A DNA stretch of 64,000 bases from Verrucomicrobiota bacterium. GTDB taxonomy: Bacteria; Verrucomicrobiota; Verrucomicrobiia; Opitutales; UBA953. The position numbers and the translations under genes were made by a program. This document shows, piece after piece, positions 22,231 to 33,029 of the stretch. Within the stretch, counting starts at the first letter, position 1; every line of letters begins with the position of its first letter. The stretch spans positions 106,400 to 170,399 of the forward strand of contig VHDL01000003.1 in NCBI GenBank assembly GCA_016871415.1. Direction: 5' to 3'. The notes beneath the pieces are model-generated. The model saw only the letters and a list, made by a program, of their open reading frames with translations. It made no database searches and was not told where the DNA came from.

Positions 22231-23228
22231 CTGGCGGAATGTTCGCGGACGTGCCTGACGACCGTGTCGATGATCCGGTCACCGTCGCGGTCGATGCTGC
22301 ATCCGAGCATGTTGAAGCCCGCGGCCAGCACGTGTCCGCCGCCGTTGAGCTTGGCGGCCAGCAGGTCAAGCCGCAGCCGGGAATCCCGGCCCCGCAGGCT
22401 GCCGCGGACGCCGTCGGCGCCTTCCTCAAGGAGCACGGCGACCTCGACGCCCTCCACGGACCGGGGGAATTCGACCAGCCCCTCCTTGTCCTCCTTGGTG
22501 GTGCCGGTCGCGGCGTAGTCGGCCTGCCGGATTTCGCCGGAGCAGATCCGGCCGCCGTCATGGAAGCGCAACGAGGACAGGAAGCGCTGCGTGAGGGCCA
22601 GCTTCCCGCGTGTCTCCTGCTCGAACACCCTGAAGTTGGCCTCCGACGGGTTTGCGCCGAGACGAAGCAGCCGGGCGGTCAGCTCGAGCAGCTCGGGGGT
22701 CACGCTGGCGTAGGAGAAGCGCCCCGTGTCGGTGAGGATTCCGAGGTGGAGCGCCTTGGCCGTCGCGGCATCCACCTTGAGGCCGAGAATCTCAGCGCAG
22801 GCCGCCAGCACATGGCACGTTGCGGCCGCATCCTTCACCACGGCGTTGTAGGTGCCGTAGGAGGGGTTGGAGGCGTGGTGGTCCACGTTGCCCAGGATGC
22901 CCGCGGGGAACCGGGTGAGCAGTTCCGTCCCGATGCGGGACGCATCGGCACAGTCCACTGCGACGGCCAGCCGGTCCGCTTCCCGGTAATCGGCTCCTCT
23001 AATGAAGGTCACGCCCTCCGCATAAGCCTCCAGATTGGTCGGCACGCGGTCCCGATTGACGCAGACGGCGTCCACCCCCTCGGCTTGAAGCATGCGGCAA
23101 AGGGCCACCTGGGAGCCGATGCAATCCCCGTCAGGCCGCATGTGCCCCAATACGGCGGCTTTGCGTCCTTTAAGCGCACTTAAGACTGACTTAAGGGCCT
23201 CGGCGGCCTCCTTCATGCTGGTGCCCAT
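22227..23228 (-). CDS. nrnA: DHH-family oligoribonuclease/phosphatase (NrnA-like)
   Basis: The 333-residue DHH/DHHA1 phosphoesterase degrades nano-RNAs and, in some relatives, dephosphorylates pAp. Metal-binding motifs are GHMRPDGDCIGS (28-39), AVDCAD (89-94), DHH at 116-118, and a DHHA1 end with GGGHVLAAGF. ATG 23228 is used; an in-frame ATG at 23216 is an alternative. It leads the nrnA-truB-ribF unit and its stop overlaps the truB start. A TTGCCA/TTTGCT promoter candidate lies 13 bases upstream. Confidence 0.9.
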   Translation of the reverse strand: MGTSMKEAAEALKSVLSALKGRKAAVLGHMRPDGDCIGSQVALCRMLQAEGVDAVCVNRDRVPTNLEAYAEGVTFIRGADYREADRLAVAVDCADASRIGTELLTRFPAGILGNVDHHASNPSYGTYNAVVKDAAATCHVLAACAEILGLKVDAATAKALHLGILTDTGRFSYASVTPELLELTARLLRLGANPSEANFRVFEQETRGKLALTQRFLSSLRFHDGGRICSGEIRQADYAATGTTKEDKEGLVEFPRSVEGVEVAVLLEEGADGVRGSLRGRDSRLRLDLLAAKLNGGGHVLAAGFNMLGCSIDRDGDRIIDTVVRHVREHSAR

Positions 23229-23241
23229 CTTGGTGAACGTG

Positions 23242-23270
23242 AGCAAACAGGGACCGTACGGGGCTGGCAA
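23242..23270 (-). promoter_or_regulatory. Candidate promoter of nrnA-truB-ribF
   Basis: On the minus strand, TTGCCA (23265-23270), a 17-base spacer, then TTTGCT (23242-23247), 13 bases before the nrnA start. The same two boxes recur before rpmB and mcsA. Confidence 0.5.
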
Positions 23271-23310
23271 AGGGAAAAGCCGCACCGGCTGGCGTATCAG
23301 GGGGTCGCGC

Positions 23311-23338
23311 TTGAACCTGCCGCAACCTCGGGCATAGT
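23311..23338 (+). promoter_or_regulatory. Candidate promoter of clpC
   Basis: TTGAAC (23311-23316), 16 bases, CATAGT (23333-23338), 26 bases before the clpC start. No CtsR-type direct heptamer repeat is visible around it. Confidence 0.45.
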
Positions 23339-23364
23339 TCCTGCTACATCTGATCCAGACGCTC

Positions 23365-25905
<2,541 letters not shown>

Positions 25906-25906
25906 G

Positions 25907-26266
25907 ATGGCCTACCGCTTCCTGCTGTCGGGGCTCCTGGGCGCCGCAGCCGTGGGGCTGGGAGCCTTCGGCGCCCACGGGCTCAAGGAGAGGCTATCCG
26001 CCCTCCCGCCGGCCTCCGGCTGGTGGGAGACGGCCACTTTCTACCTGCTGATCCATGCCGTTGCCATAGGGGCGGTCGGATCTTCCTCGGCATGGCCGGC
26101 CCGGCTGTGGTTAGCTGGGGCGCTGATTTTCTCGGGCACCCTCTACGCCATGGCCCTGGGCGGCCCGCGCTGGATGGGAGCGGTTACGCCCGTCGGGGGG
26201 ACGATGCTCATCGCTGGATGGCTCCTGCTGGCCTTCTCCGCCCTCAAATCATCCCCGACCTCTTGA
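25907..26266 (+). CDS. DUF423 small membrane protein (YgdD-like)
   Basis: The 119-residue protein has the DUF423 layout: an N-terminal helix ending GLGAFGAHGLKERL, then WWETATFYLLIHAVA, WLAGALIFSGTLYAMAL and GAVTPVGGTMLIAGWLLLA, giving four transmembrane segments. The function of this family is unknown. The start codon lies one base after the clpC stop, so it is very likely translated from the clpC transcript. Confidence 0.88.
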   Translation: MAYRFLLSGLLGAAAVGLGAFGAHGLKERLSALPPASGWWETATFYLLIHAVAIGAVGSSSAWPARLWLAGALIFSGTLYAMALGGPRWMGAVTPVGGTMLIAGWLLLAFSALKSSPTS

Positions 26267-26290
26267 TTCAGGCCTGCCCGCCCGTACTGG
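26263..26290 (+). promoter_or_regulatory. Candidate near-leaderless promoter of the glutathione peroxidase gene
   Basis: TTGATT (26263-26268), 16 bases, TACTGG (26285-26290), with the ATG 6 bases further on. The -10 match is weak. Confidence 0.3.
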
Positions 26291-26296
26291 TTAGCT

Positions 26297-26821
26297 ATGC
26301 GTCTTTTCGCCCTGCTTCTCATCATGACCTCCCTGTCCGCGGCCCCTGACCTGCTCCGCATCCCCGTGAAAGACATCGACGGCAAGGAGACCACGCTTGG
26401 AGCGGGCAAGCCCAAGGCCGTGCTGGTGGTGAATGTCGCCAGCGCATGCGGCTACACCAGACAGTATGCCGGCCTGCAGGACCTCCATGAGGCCTTTAAA
26501 GACAAGGGCCTCGTCGTGGCAGGCTTCCCCTGCAACGATTTCGGCGGACAGGAGCCTGGTGATGAGAGGGAGATCCGTCGTTTCTGCTCCACCCGGTTCA
26601 AGGTGACCTTCCCGATGTTCAGCAAAGTGCGGATCAAAGGCGACGCCCACCCGCTCTTCGAGGCCCTTACTTCGAAAGAGTCAGGTCAGCCTGGTCCCGT
26701 GTCCTGGAATTTCGGCAAGTTTCTCATCGGCTCTGACGGCAGGCTGATCGCCCGCTATGACTCGGGCGTGGAGCCGGATGACGCCAAGCTGCGGGCCGAC
26801 ATCGAGAAGGCCCTGAAATGA
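26297..26821 (+). CDS. Glutathione peroxidase-family protein, exported
   Basis: The 174-residue thiol peroxidase has a cleavable signal peptide (MRLFALLLIMTSLSAA), so it acts in the periplasm. The peroxidatic residue is Cys51 in NVASACGYT (Cys, not selenocysteine), and the tetrad is completed by Q85 (GGQEPG), W137 and N138 (WNFGKF). Cys-type enzymes of this family usually use thioredoxin rather than glutathione as reductant. It reduces peroxides. It lies between the clpC-DUF423 unit and the SulP gene. Confidence 0.92.
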   Translation: MRLFALLLIMTSLSAAPDLLRIPVKDIDGKETTLGAGKPKAVLVVNVASACGYTRQYAGLQDLHEAFKDKGLVVAGFPCNDFGGQEPGDEREIRRFCSTRFKVTFPMFSKVRIKGDAHPLFEALTSKESGQPGPVSWNFGKFLIGSDGRLIARYDSGVEPDDAKLRADIEKALK

Positions 26822-26878
26822 GCCTGTGACGGTCTTCTGACGAAGGCGGCTCTTTCTGGTCTCGGATGGCGGTAGGCG

Positions 26879-26906
26879 TTGACATCCGCCGCCCCTGCAT
26901 TTTGTC
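26879..26906 (+). promoter_or_regulatory. Candidate promoter of the SulP gene
   Basis: A consensus -35 box TTGACA (26879-26884), 16 bases, and TTTGTC (26901-26906). A purine-rich GGGGGAAG follows, then the ATG at 26921. Confidence 0.45.
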
Positions 26907-26920
26907 GGGGGAAGCGCTCC

Positions 26921-28381
26921 ATGACCCCTCGCAAAGACCTCCCCGCCTCGATCGTCGTCTTCCTCGTCGCGGTGCCTCTTTCATTGGGGATCGCCCTGGC
27001 CTCGGGGGCTCCGATCATCGCCGGACTCATCGGCGCGGCCGCGGGCGGCATCGTGACGGGATTGCTGGCGGGGGCTCCCCTCCAGGTTTCCGGCCCCGCC
27101 GCCGGACTGACCGTCGTCGTCTTCGGGCTGGTGCAGCAGCTCGGCTGGGAGGTGATGTGCGTCGCCACCGCCTGCGCGGGCGCCGTCCAGCTCCTCATGG
27201 GCTGGTTCAAGGTCGCACGCGGAGCCCTGCTGATCGCCCCTTCCGTCGTCCACGGCATGCTGGCCGGCATCGGCATCTCCATCGCCCTGGCCCAGCTCCA
27301 CGTCATGCTCGGCGGGTCGCCCGACAGCTCCCCGCTCCGCAATCTCATCGCGTTGCCCGCGAAGCTCGGGGCGACGGACGGGGAGGCCGCCGTCCTCGGC
27401 GCTGTCACCATCGCCATCCTCGTCCTTTGGAAGCGCGTCCCCTGGGCCTCGGTCCGCGCCGTGCCCGGCGCGCTCGTCGCCGTGCTCGTCGGGACGGCCG
27501 TGTCGCTTCTCGCCAAGATGGACGTGAAGCGCGTCGACCTGCCCGACGCGCTGGCGTTCACCCAGCTGAAGCTTCCGGCTGACTGGGGCGTCTTCATCGT
27601 GGCCGTGCTCACCTTGGCCGTCATCGCCAGCGTGGAATCGCTTCTTTGCGCCGTGGCGACCGACAAGCTGCATTCGGGCGCTCGCTGCGACCTGGACAAG
27701 GAACTCTCCGCCCAGGGCGCGGGCAACGTCGTCTCAGGCTTGCTCGGCGGCCTGCCCATCACCGGCGTCATCGTGCGGTCCTCCGCCAACATCGCGGCGG
27801 GCGCCGTCAGCCGCTGGTCCGCGGTCTTCCATGGCGTCTGGGTCGTCCTCAGCGTGCTTTTCCTCGCCGCCTACATCGAGGCGATCCCCCTCGCCGTGCT
27901 GGCGGGACTGCTCGTCCACGTGGGCGTGAATCTCGTCAATTTCCACCACATCCGGGACCTGACCGTGCACAACGAGGTCCGCACCTACTGGGTCACCGTC
28001 CTCGGCGTGACCTGCGTCAATCTTCTGGCCGGCGTCGGTCTGGGCGTGGCCGTCTCGGTCTTCTTCGCCATCCGCAGGCTCTCCCAATGCCAGGTTTCGG
28101 TGACTGAACGGGATGGCATCAAGGTCGTCCAGATACGAGGCACGCTCACGTTCGCGACCGTGCCCTCGCTCAGCGCCGAACTCTCCAGGCTGCCGGCCGG
28201 CTCCGCCGTCGAGGTCGACCTCGCGGTGGATTACATCGACCACGCCGCCTTCGAGGCCATCCAGAGCTGGTCCCAGAACCATGCCCGGACCGGCGGCAAA
28301 GTGTGCATCGAGGAGTCCGGTGAGGAGTGGTACAAGCCTGCCGCGGAGGGAAGGCCCCGGACCTGCAAGCCGGTGCCTTGA
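26921..28381 (+). CDS. SulP-family inorganic anion transporter with STAS domain
   Basis: The 486-residue transporter has about 10-12 hydrophobic helices beginning with LPASIVVFLVAVPLSLGIAL and including GAPIIAGLIGAAAGGIV and VSGPAAGLTVVV, the SulP core. A cytoplasmic STAS domain covers about residues 393-470 (VVQIRGTLTFATV onward). Members carry sulfate or bicarbonate; the substrate here is not decidable, and no carbonic anhydrase gene is adjacent. ATG 26921 is chosen because GGGGGAAG lies 6-13 bases upstream; the in-frame ATG at 26879 would sit in the promoter. Confidence 0.92.
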   Translation: MTPRKDLPASIVVFLVAVPLSLGIALASGAPIIAGLIGAAAGGIVTGLLAGAPLQVSGPAAGLTVVVFGLVQQLGWEVMCVATACAGAVQLLMGWFKVARGALLIAPSVVHGMLAGIGISIALAQLHVMLGGSPDSSPLRNLIALPAKLGATDGEAAVLGAVTIAILVLWKRVPWASVRAVPGALVAVLVGTAVSLLAKMDVKRVDLPDALAFTQLKLPADWGVFIVAVLTLAVIASVESLLCAVATDKLHSGARCDLDKELSAQGAGNVVSGLLGGLPITGVIVRSSANIAAGAVSRWSAVFHGVWVVLSVLFLAAYIEAIPLAVLAGLLVHVGVNLVNFHHIRDLTVHNEVRTYWVTVLGVTCVNLLAGVGLGVAVSVFFAIRRLSQCQVSVTERDGIKVVQIRGTLTFATVPSLSAELSRLPAGSAVEVDLAVDYIDHAAFEAIQSWSQNHARTGGKVCIEESGEEWYKPAAEGRPRTCKPVP

Positions 28382-28413
28382 GACGGCTCTTCGTGGCTTA
28401 CGGGCCGCGAAAA

Positions 28414-28478
28414 GAAACCGCCCGCTCCCTGAGCCCGCCAGCCTTTGAGGCGGAGGGACGGGAGCGGGCGGCGGTTTC
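28414..28478. terminator. Bidirectional terminator between SulP and lipoprotein genes
   Basis: A long inverted repeat (28414-28429 with 28460-28478, 16 bp with a 3-base bulge) lies between two convergent genes. The stem has GAAA on the left and TTTC on the right, so it can act on either strand, though without long T tracts. Confidence 0.6.
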
Positions 28479-28480
28479 AG

Positions 28481-28912
28481 TCAGCCTCGGATCGCGGCGA
28501 TGGCGGACTCGGCCAGGCTTTCAGCGTCGCCTCCTTCGGCCGTCGCCGTGAAGACCGGGATTCCCGGCGAAGAAGAACGCGCCACGCTCAGCACCAGGAT
28601 GGATTCTCCTGACAAGCGATCGTAGGACACGCCTGTCTTGCCGCCGGTGTGAGACCTTTGGACAGTCCTGCGATCCTCGTGCGAGACCGTGATGACGAAG
28701 TCAGATTGCCCGCCCGTACCAGGTTTCATTCCGGCGGCCTTCAAACCGTCGGAGATGCGGCTGGCGGCCGCCGAACTGCCTTGGATCGTGAAACTGCGGC
28801 CTTGCAGTTGGGATCGATTGATGGTTCCCGTCGTGTTGACTTTCGTGCTGTGGGCGCAGCCGACCAGAATGACGGCGGCGATGGCGAGGATGGATTGCAT
28901 TATTTTAATCAT
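28481..28912 (-). CDS. Small hypothetical lipoprotein
   Basis: The 143-residue product has a lipoprotein signal (MIKIMQSILAIAAVILVGC, lipid-attached Cys19). The mature part contains a region resembling outer-membrane DUF4136-like lipoproteins (FTIQGSSAAASRISDGLKAAG, then QSDFVITVSHEDRRTV, ending ESLAESAIAAIRG), but that assignment is tentative. The start is ATG 28912, with ATG 28900 also possible; neither has a good ribosome binding site. The first codons and the upstream region are strikingly AT-rich for this genome, which suggests later acquisition. Confidence 0.7.
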   Translation of the reverse strand: MIKIMQSILAIAAVILVGCAHSTKVNTTGTINRSQLQGRSFTIQGSSAAASRISDGLKAAGMKPGTGGQSDFVITVSHEDRRTVQRSHTGGKTGVSYDRLSGESILVLSVARSSSPGIPVFTATAEGGDAESLAESAIAAIRG

Positions 28913-29137
28913 AGCATGCTTAATTTTAATCTTAACCGACTTTTTTCAATGCCATTTAGTTTCGTTTAGATTATAGATAATGCCCGTTTTTTAATAGCGT
29001 AAGTAGTTATCAATCAGGTGATTAATTCGTTTAAATGGCTAAAAATACCGTGCTTTTGCATCAGCCTCTCGGCTATTACGTGCAGCCGGCATCGTTTCCC
29101 TGCCCCGAATCGTCCCTGACTGTATGAAGGTGCCGGT
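28913..29137. other. AT-rich intergenic region
   Basis: Between about 28905 and 29060 the sequence is dominated by A and T, with runs such as TTTTTT at two places, against a very GC-rich background. It lies between two minus-strand genes, so it should hold the promoter of the lipoprotein gene. A 30-codon ORF on the plus strand (ATG 29035, stop 29125-29127) cannot be supported as a gene. No transposase remnant or clear terminal repeat is visible. Confidence 0.7.
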
Positions 29138-29497
29138 TTAAAGTGAGGTCGGCCCCGCGATCTGAAGATCGGTCACCACCTTGCCGCCCTTCAGGTGCTC
29201 TTCGATGATTCTGTCCAGGTTCTCCGGCGTGCATCGTCCGTACCAGACTCCCTCCGGATAGACCACGGCCACCGGACCTCCGGCGCAAACCCGCAGACAG
29301 TCGGCCTTGGTGCGCTGGATGCCGCCCTGGTCCGCGAGTCCCAGCTGCTTCAGACGGGACTTCAGATGCTCCCAGGACTTGGCGGCGACTTCGCCGCCGC
29401 AGCAGGCCTGCCCTGAGGGCCGGCAACAGAGGAAGATGTGCCGTCGCGTCGTATCCAGCCCCAGAGCCTCGGCCGCTCGGCGGACTTCCAGATTCAT
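29138..29497 (-). CDS. Thioredoxin-like [2Fe-2S] ferredoxin domain protein
   Basis: The 119-residue protein resembles the thioredoxin-like 2Fe-2S ferredoxins: an N-terminal strand with [12 protein letters not shown], a helix, then [19 protein letters not shown], so the four-cysteine set needed for the cluster is present, followed by [18 protein letters not shown]. It probably carries electrons in the cytoplasm. The ATG at 29497 overlaps the stop of the upstream nuclease gene (ATGA), so the two are coupled, although no functional link between them is known to me. Confidence 0.88.
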   Translation of the reverse strand: MNLEVRRAAEALGLDTTRRHIFLCCRPSGQACCGGEVAAKSWEHLKSRLKQLGLADQGGIQRTKADCLRVCAGGPVAVVYPEGVWYGRCTPENLDRIIEEHLKGGKVVTDLQIAGPTSL

Positions 29498-30135
29498 CCG
29501 AAGCGGGGGATGAGGCCGTCCCTCTCGAGCTTCAGGTAGAGTTCGCGGCTGAACCACGCGTCATTGGCGGCGTAGTGAATCTGACGTTCGTCGAGCGGGC
29601 GGGCCCAGTTGGACGTCTGGATCTTCTTGGACTTCTTCATCTGCAGTCCGAGGTAGTGCGCGGCCAGCGCGCGCAGGCCCGTGTTCTCGATGCCGGCCCG
29701 CTTCGTGTGGTCCGAGATGTCGATGAAGGCGCGTTCGTCGAAGGGCGCGCGCGCCCGGAGGTTGCGGACGTCGTCGCGCACCGCGACGCCGACCTTGGCC
29801 TGGCGCTCATTGCAGAGCAGGGGGAAGGCCGGCGGGATGCCGCCGCAGTGGTCCAGCCGGAAGATGAAGATCCTGGTCTCACCGGCGAGCTGGAGGATGG
29901 ACGGAAGGTTGTATTCGCCGCGCGCATAGGAGGGCTTGGTCTCCGTGTCGAAGCCGAGCACGCGCTCCCCGAGCAGCGAGGACACGGCCCGTTCGGCGTC
30001 ACGCTCCGATTCGATCAGCTCCACGGGGCCGTCCCAGGCGCCCACCGGGAGGGTCTCGATGCGGTCCTTCTCGATGCGCAGCCCGCCTTTCTTCTCGGGC
30101 GGCGGGACCGGCTCCTGCTCCTGGTTGTCTTCCAC
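29494..30135 (-). CDS. 3'-5' exonuclease, RNase D-like (DEDDy)
   Basis: The 213-residue protein is a single exonuclease domain. It shows GFDTETKP (DEDD motif I), a central [12 protein letters not shown] (motif II region) and [12 protein letters not shown] (motif III, Tyr type). It lacks the C-terminal HRDC domains of E. coli RNase D, so it corresponds to the short proteins of bacteria and plant WRN-exo type. A basic/Pro-rich leader (about 25 residues) precedes the domain. The start is GTG 30135. Likely role: trimming of structured RNA 3' ends. The gene for tRNA-Ala lies about 110 bases upstream on the other strand. Confidence 0.88.
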   Translation of the reverse strand: MEDNQEQEPVPPPEKKGGLRIEKDRIETLPVGAWDGPVELIESERDAERAVSSLLGERVLGFDTETKPSYARGEYNLPSILQLAGETRIFIFRLDHCGGIPPAFPLLCNERQAKVGVAVRDDVRNLRARAPFDERAFIDISDHTKRAGIENTGLRALAAHYLGLQMKKSKKIQTSNWARPLDERQIHYAANDAWFSRELYLKLERDGLIPRFG

Positions 30136-30200
30136 GTGGAAAGGGCAATCCCGGGCTGGCCCGTTGGCAACGCGAGACTTGGCGGGCGGGGAAAAAAGCG

Positions 30201-30228
30201 TTGACCGTCATCTGCGCCCCTCTTTCCT
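30201..30228 (+). promoter_or_regulatory. Candidate promoter of tRNA-Ala
   Basis: TTGACC (30201-30206), 16 bases, TTTCCT (30223-30228), about 15 bases before the mature tRNA 5' end. Confidence 0.45.
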
Positions 30229-30243
30229 CAATGTTCCCTTTCA

Positions 30244-30319
<76 letters not shown>

Positions 30320-30327
30320 TTAAAACA

Positions 30328-30365
30328 CCGGTCGCGGGTCGAAAAACCCGCGACCGGCATGTTTT
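30328..30365. terminator. Strong terminator after tRNA-Ala, probably bidirectional
   Basis: A perfect 12-bp stem (30328-30339 with 30346-30357) with a 6-base loop is followed by CATGTTTT on the plus strand and preceded by AAAACA, so it can also end the minus-strand gene whose stop is at 30373. Confidence 0.8.
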
Positions 30366-30372
30366 CGGGGAC

Positions 30373-31338
30373 TCAGCGGGGCAGTTTGGCCAGGACGGCC
30401 TGCGCGTCCGAACTCAGGCTGGACTCCATCGCCGTGGACTCACGGGTGACCTTCTCGAGTCCGTCCGCCAGGTTGGTCATGGCCCTGCGGAAGACCGCTA
30501 TTTCACCCTTGGCCGTCTTATCCTGGATCCTTTCATAAAGTTCGGCCGCTGCCGCATCCTGCCTCCGCAGGGCGGCCACGATCAGGCGTCGGTCCTCCGA
30601 GGCCCTTCTCAGGACCGCCCAGGCCGTCCGCATCTTGCTGCTGTCGGCGAGCATCCTGAGGTAGCCGAGCCCGCTGAATGGCCTCACGTTCTTCTCAGCG
30701 TCGGCGCGGGCCTTGGCGGCCATGGCCGAGAGCTCGGCGGACTGGGCCGCGGATCGCGAGGACTGGGCTGATTTCGACTTGGTGGCGTTCTTGGGGGCGG
30801 GCTTCCCCGCCTTTTCCTCGGCTTCCTCCGGAGCCTTGGCGACCTCGGGTTCGGTGGCGTTCGTCCGGTTGCTCAGCCTGCGTAGTTCATCGTAGGCACG
30901 CCAGAAGGTCAGCTCGTCCGTATTGGATTCGCGGGCTGCCACCGAAACCAGCGTCGCCGACAGGCCCTTGAGCCCCTCGCTGAGTTCCGAAAGCAGATTC
31001 TTCGAAAGATCCTGGGGCGAGTTTGGCTTGGCCGCCGCGGCGAACGGGTCCTCGTCGACCGGCTTCTTCATCGCCTCGGCCTCGGGCGGCCTGAGCAGCA
31101 GCGTCCGTTCCTCCCAGATGCGCGGGTTGTTCGTCTTCGCGTGGTCCTGATCCAGTTCGCTCCAACGGTAGACCAGCACCCCGTCCCGCCCGGGCAGCTT
31201 CACCATGATGGTCTCCTCATCCTGGGTGATGTACTCGAAAGTGACGACGGTGGGGTTGCCTGACTTGCGCAGCAGAACGGTCTCCGCGGACATCAGGCCC
31301 GGGAGGCAGAGGGCGGGAAGCAGGAGGGCGAGCCTCAT
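30373..31338 (-). CDS. Hypothetical secreted protein
   Basis: The 321-residue product begins with a signal peptide (MRLALLLPALCLPGLMSAE). An SH3/SLA1-like strand region follows (NPTVVTFEYITQDEETIMVK then VYRWSELDQDHAKTNNP), similar in style to short secreted verrucomicrobial proteins. The remainder is charged and helical, with an Ala/Lys/Ser-rich linker around residues 165-200. No enzyme motif is seen. ATG 31338 is chosen for the signal peptide; GTG 31347 would add three residues. It follows acpP on the same strand by 55 bases and may share its transcript. Confidence 0.7.
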   Translation of the reverse strand: MRLALLLPALCLPGLMSAETVLLRKSGNPTVVTFEYITQDEETIMVKLPGRDGVLVYRWSELDQDHAKTNNPRIWEERTLLLRPPEAEAMKKPVDEDPFAAAAKPNSPQDLSKNLLSELSEGLKGLSATLVSVAARESNTDELTFWRAYDELRRLSNRTNATEPEVAKAPEEAEEKAGKPAPKNATKSKSAQSSRSAAQSAELSAMAAKARADAEKNVRPFSGLGYLRMLADSSKMRTAWAVLRRASEDRRLIVAALRRQDAAAAELYERIQDKTAKGEIAVFRRAMTNLADGLEKVTRESTAMESSLSSDAQAVLAKLPR

Positions 31339-31393
31339 CCTCTCCACGTTGCAGGATGACGCTGCGGCAGTAAAGCCCGGGTCGACCCGGCGG

Positions 31394-31654
31394 TCACTTT
31401 CCGGCCTTGGCCTGAAACTTGGGCAGAAGGTAGTCCGCGCAGGAGTCGAGCGAGGCCAGCTGGACGTAATCGGCCTCGGGTACCTCGATGCCGTGCTTCT
31501 TCCTCAGCTCCATGACGATGTCCAGGAAGTCCATCGAATCCAGGGAAAGCTGGTCGCGGAGGCGCACCTCGGGCTTGACCGCCGACAGGTCCTCGTCCGG
31601 GGCGATGTCCGTGATGATGTCGAGAACGACCTTCTTAATGTCTTCCTTGGTCAT
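31394..31654 (-). CDS. Acyl carrier protein
   Basis: The 86-residue acidic protein has the ACP signature LSLDSMDFLDIVMELRKK, with the phosphopantetheine-accepting Ser40 in DSMDF. The length fits (77-86). It lies 36 bases after the ketosynthase gene on the same strand. Because no fabD, fabG or fabH lies nearby, it may serve a dedicated pathway rather than general fatty acid synthesis. I leave the symbol empty for that reason. Confidence 0.92.
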   Translation of the reverse strand: MTKEDIKKVVLDIITDIAPDEDLSAVKPEVRLRDQLSLDSMDFLDIVMELRKKHGIEVPEADYVQLASLDSCADYLLPKFQAKAGK

Positions 31655-31690
31655 GGGCTGCTGGTTCCGTTTGAACCCGACCCGCCCGCC

Positions 31691-32932
31691 TCAGGCAACC
31701 CCATATTTCTTGACGATGAGGGCAGAATTGATGCCCAGCATGCCGAAGGAGTTGTTTAGGATGGCTTCAATCCTCGGGGCCTTGACCGGTCGGTTGACGA
31801 CCAGGCCGGGCACCTCGCATTCCGGGTCGAGCTCCCCGACGTTGATGGTCGGGTGAACCCAGCCGTCGGTGAAGGAGGGCAGGTTGCCCGCCAGCTCTAG
31901 GGCGCCCGCCGCGCCCATGCAGTGTCCGATGAAGCTCTTGGTGTTGTTGACGAAGGTCCCCGGGCAGCCTGCGAAGACCTCCCGCACCGCCTTGCACTCC
32001 TGCACGTCCCCGAGGGCGGTCGCGGTGGCGTGGGTGGAGACGAGGTGGACGTCGGCCGCTTTCATGCCGGCCCGACGGAGGGCCAGCCGCATGCATTCCG
32101 CCTGGCGGTCCGGGTTCGGCAGCACGGCGTCGGTGGCGTCCGAGTTGATGCACCAGCCAGCAATCTCCGCCAGGATCCGCGCGCCGCGGGCGAGCGCGTC
32201 GTCCAGCCGCTCCAGCACGTAGATGGCGCCGCCTTCCGAGATGACGATGCCGTTGCGGTCGCGGTCGAACGGACGCGAGGCCCTGGTCGGATCCGGGTGC
32301 GAGGCGAGTGCGCCCTGGTTCTTGAAGCCGGCGAAGATGCCGAAGGTGTGGATCGATTCGGAGACCCCGCCGGCGAACGCGACGTCGACTTCGCTCAGCT
32401 GCAGCATCTGCGCCGCCTGAATCAGGCCGGCGTTGCCCGCGGCGCAGGCCGCCCCGATGGTGTAGTGCGGGCCGGTGATCCCCATGTTCATGGTGACCTC
32501 TCCAGCGGGATTGTTGGCCACCGTGCGCGGGTTGTGGTGGTGGGTCCAGTACTTGGTGTCGTTGCCAAACTGCGAGATGTTGTGGATTTCGTTCTCGGTC
32601 TCCACGTTTCCATGCTCGGTGATGCCCAGGTACACCCCGACCCTGGAGTGGTCGAGCGAGTCCCAAGCCAGCCCCGAGTCGGCCAGGGCCTCACGGGCGC
32701 ACCAGATCGAGATGGAGCCCACCCGCGTGCCGTTACGGATCTCCTTGCGCTTCTGCCAGCGGGTGGCGTCGAAGTCGCAGACGCCCACCGGCTGCCGTCC
32801 CATGTGGCGGACTTCGATCTCGGCGATGCGCGCCTTGCCGGCCAGCAGGTTCGCCCGGAACTCGGCCAATGAGTTCCCGTTCGGGGCGGTTAGGCCGACT
32901 CCGGTGATGACGATGCGCGGCAAGGGGGACAT
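31691..32932 (-). CDS. Beta-ketoacyl-ACP synthase family protein (KAS II-like)
   Basis: The 413-residue thiolase-fold enzyme extends acyl chains held on ACP. The Cys-His-His triad is C163 (IGAACAAGNAG), H301 (STHATATALGD) and H337 (FIGHCMGAAGA), with K332 also conserved. The loop around the first His reads THATAT where FabF has AHGTGT, so this is a divergent member. ATG 32932 is preferred because AAGGA lies 7-11 bases upstream; ATG 32947 would add five residues. The partner ACP follows by 36 bases. Divergent from mcsA. Confidence 0.9.
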   Translation of the reverse strand: MSPLPRIVITGVGLTAPNGNSLAEFRANLLAGKARIAEIEVRHMGRQPVGVCDFDATRWQKRKEIRNGTRVGSISIWCAREALADSGLAWDSLDHSRVGVYLGITEHGNVETENEIHNISQFGNDTKYWTHHHNPRTVANNPAGEVTMNMGITGPHYTIGAACAAGNAGLIQAAQMLQLSEVDVAFAGGVSESIHTFGIFAGFKNQGALASHPDPTRASRPFDRDRNGIVISEGGAIYVLERLDDALARGARILAEIAGWCINSDATDAVLPNPDRQAECMRLALRRAGMKAADVHLVSTHATATALGDVQECKAVREVFAGCPGTFVNNTKSFIGHCMGAAGALELAGNLPSFTDGWVHPTINVGELDPECEVPGLVVNRPVKAPRIEAILNNSFGMLGINSALIVKKYGVA

Positions 32933-32992
32933 CGGATGGTCCTTCATCAAGCCGCCCTGCTGAGGCGAAGTCAAACCCGCCCCCGCTTGCCC

Positions 32993-33020
32993 TTGCCATC
33001 GCTCGGAGCCCCTGTTTGCT
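32993..33020 (+). promoter_or_regulatory. Candidate near-leaderless promoter of mcsA-mcsB
   Basis: TTGCCA (32993-32998), 16 bases, TTTGCT (33015-33020); the mcsA ATG is 9 bases further. These boxes are identical to those before rpmB. Confidence 0.5.
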
Positions 33021-33029
33021 CCCGTGGGA

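Noticed and set aside
33024..33029. GTG 33024 as the mcsA start
   Set aside because: The candidate -10 box ends at 33020, so transcription would start at about 33026-33027, after this codon; ATG 33030 also fits the zinc-finger start better.
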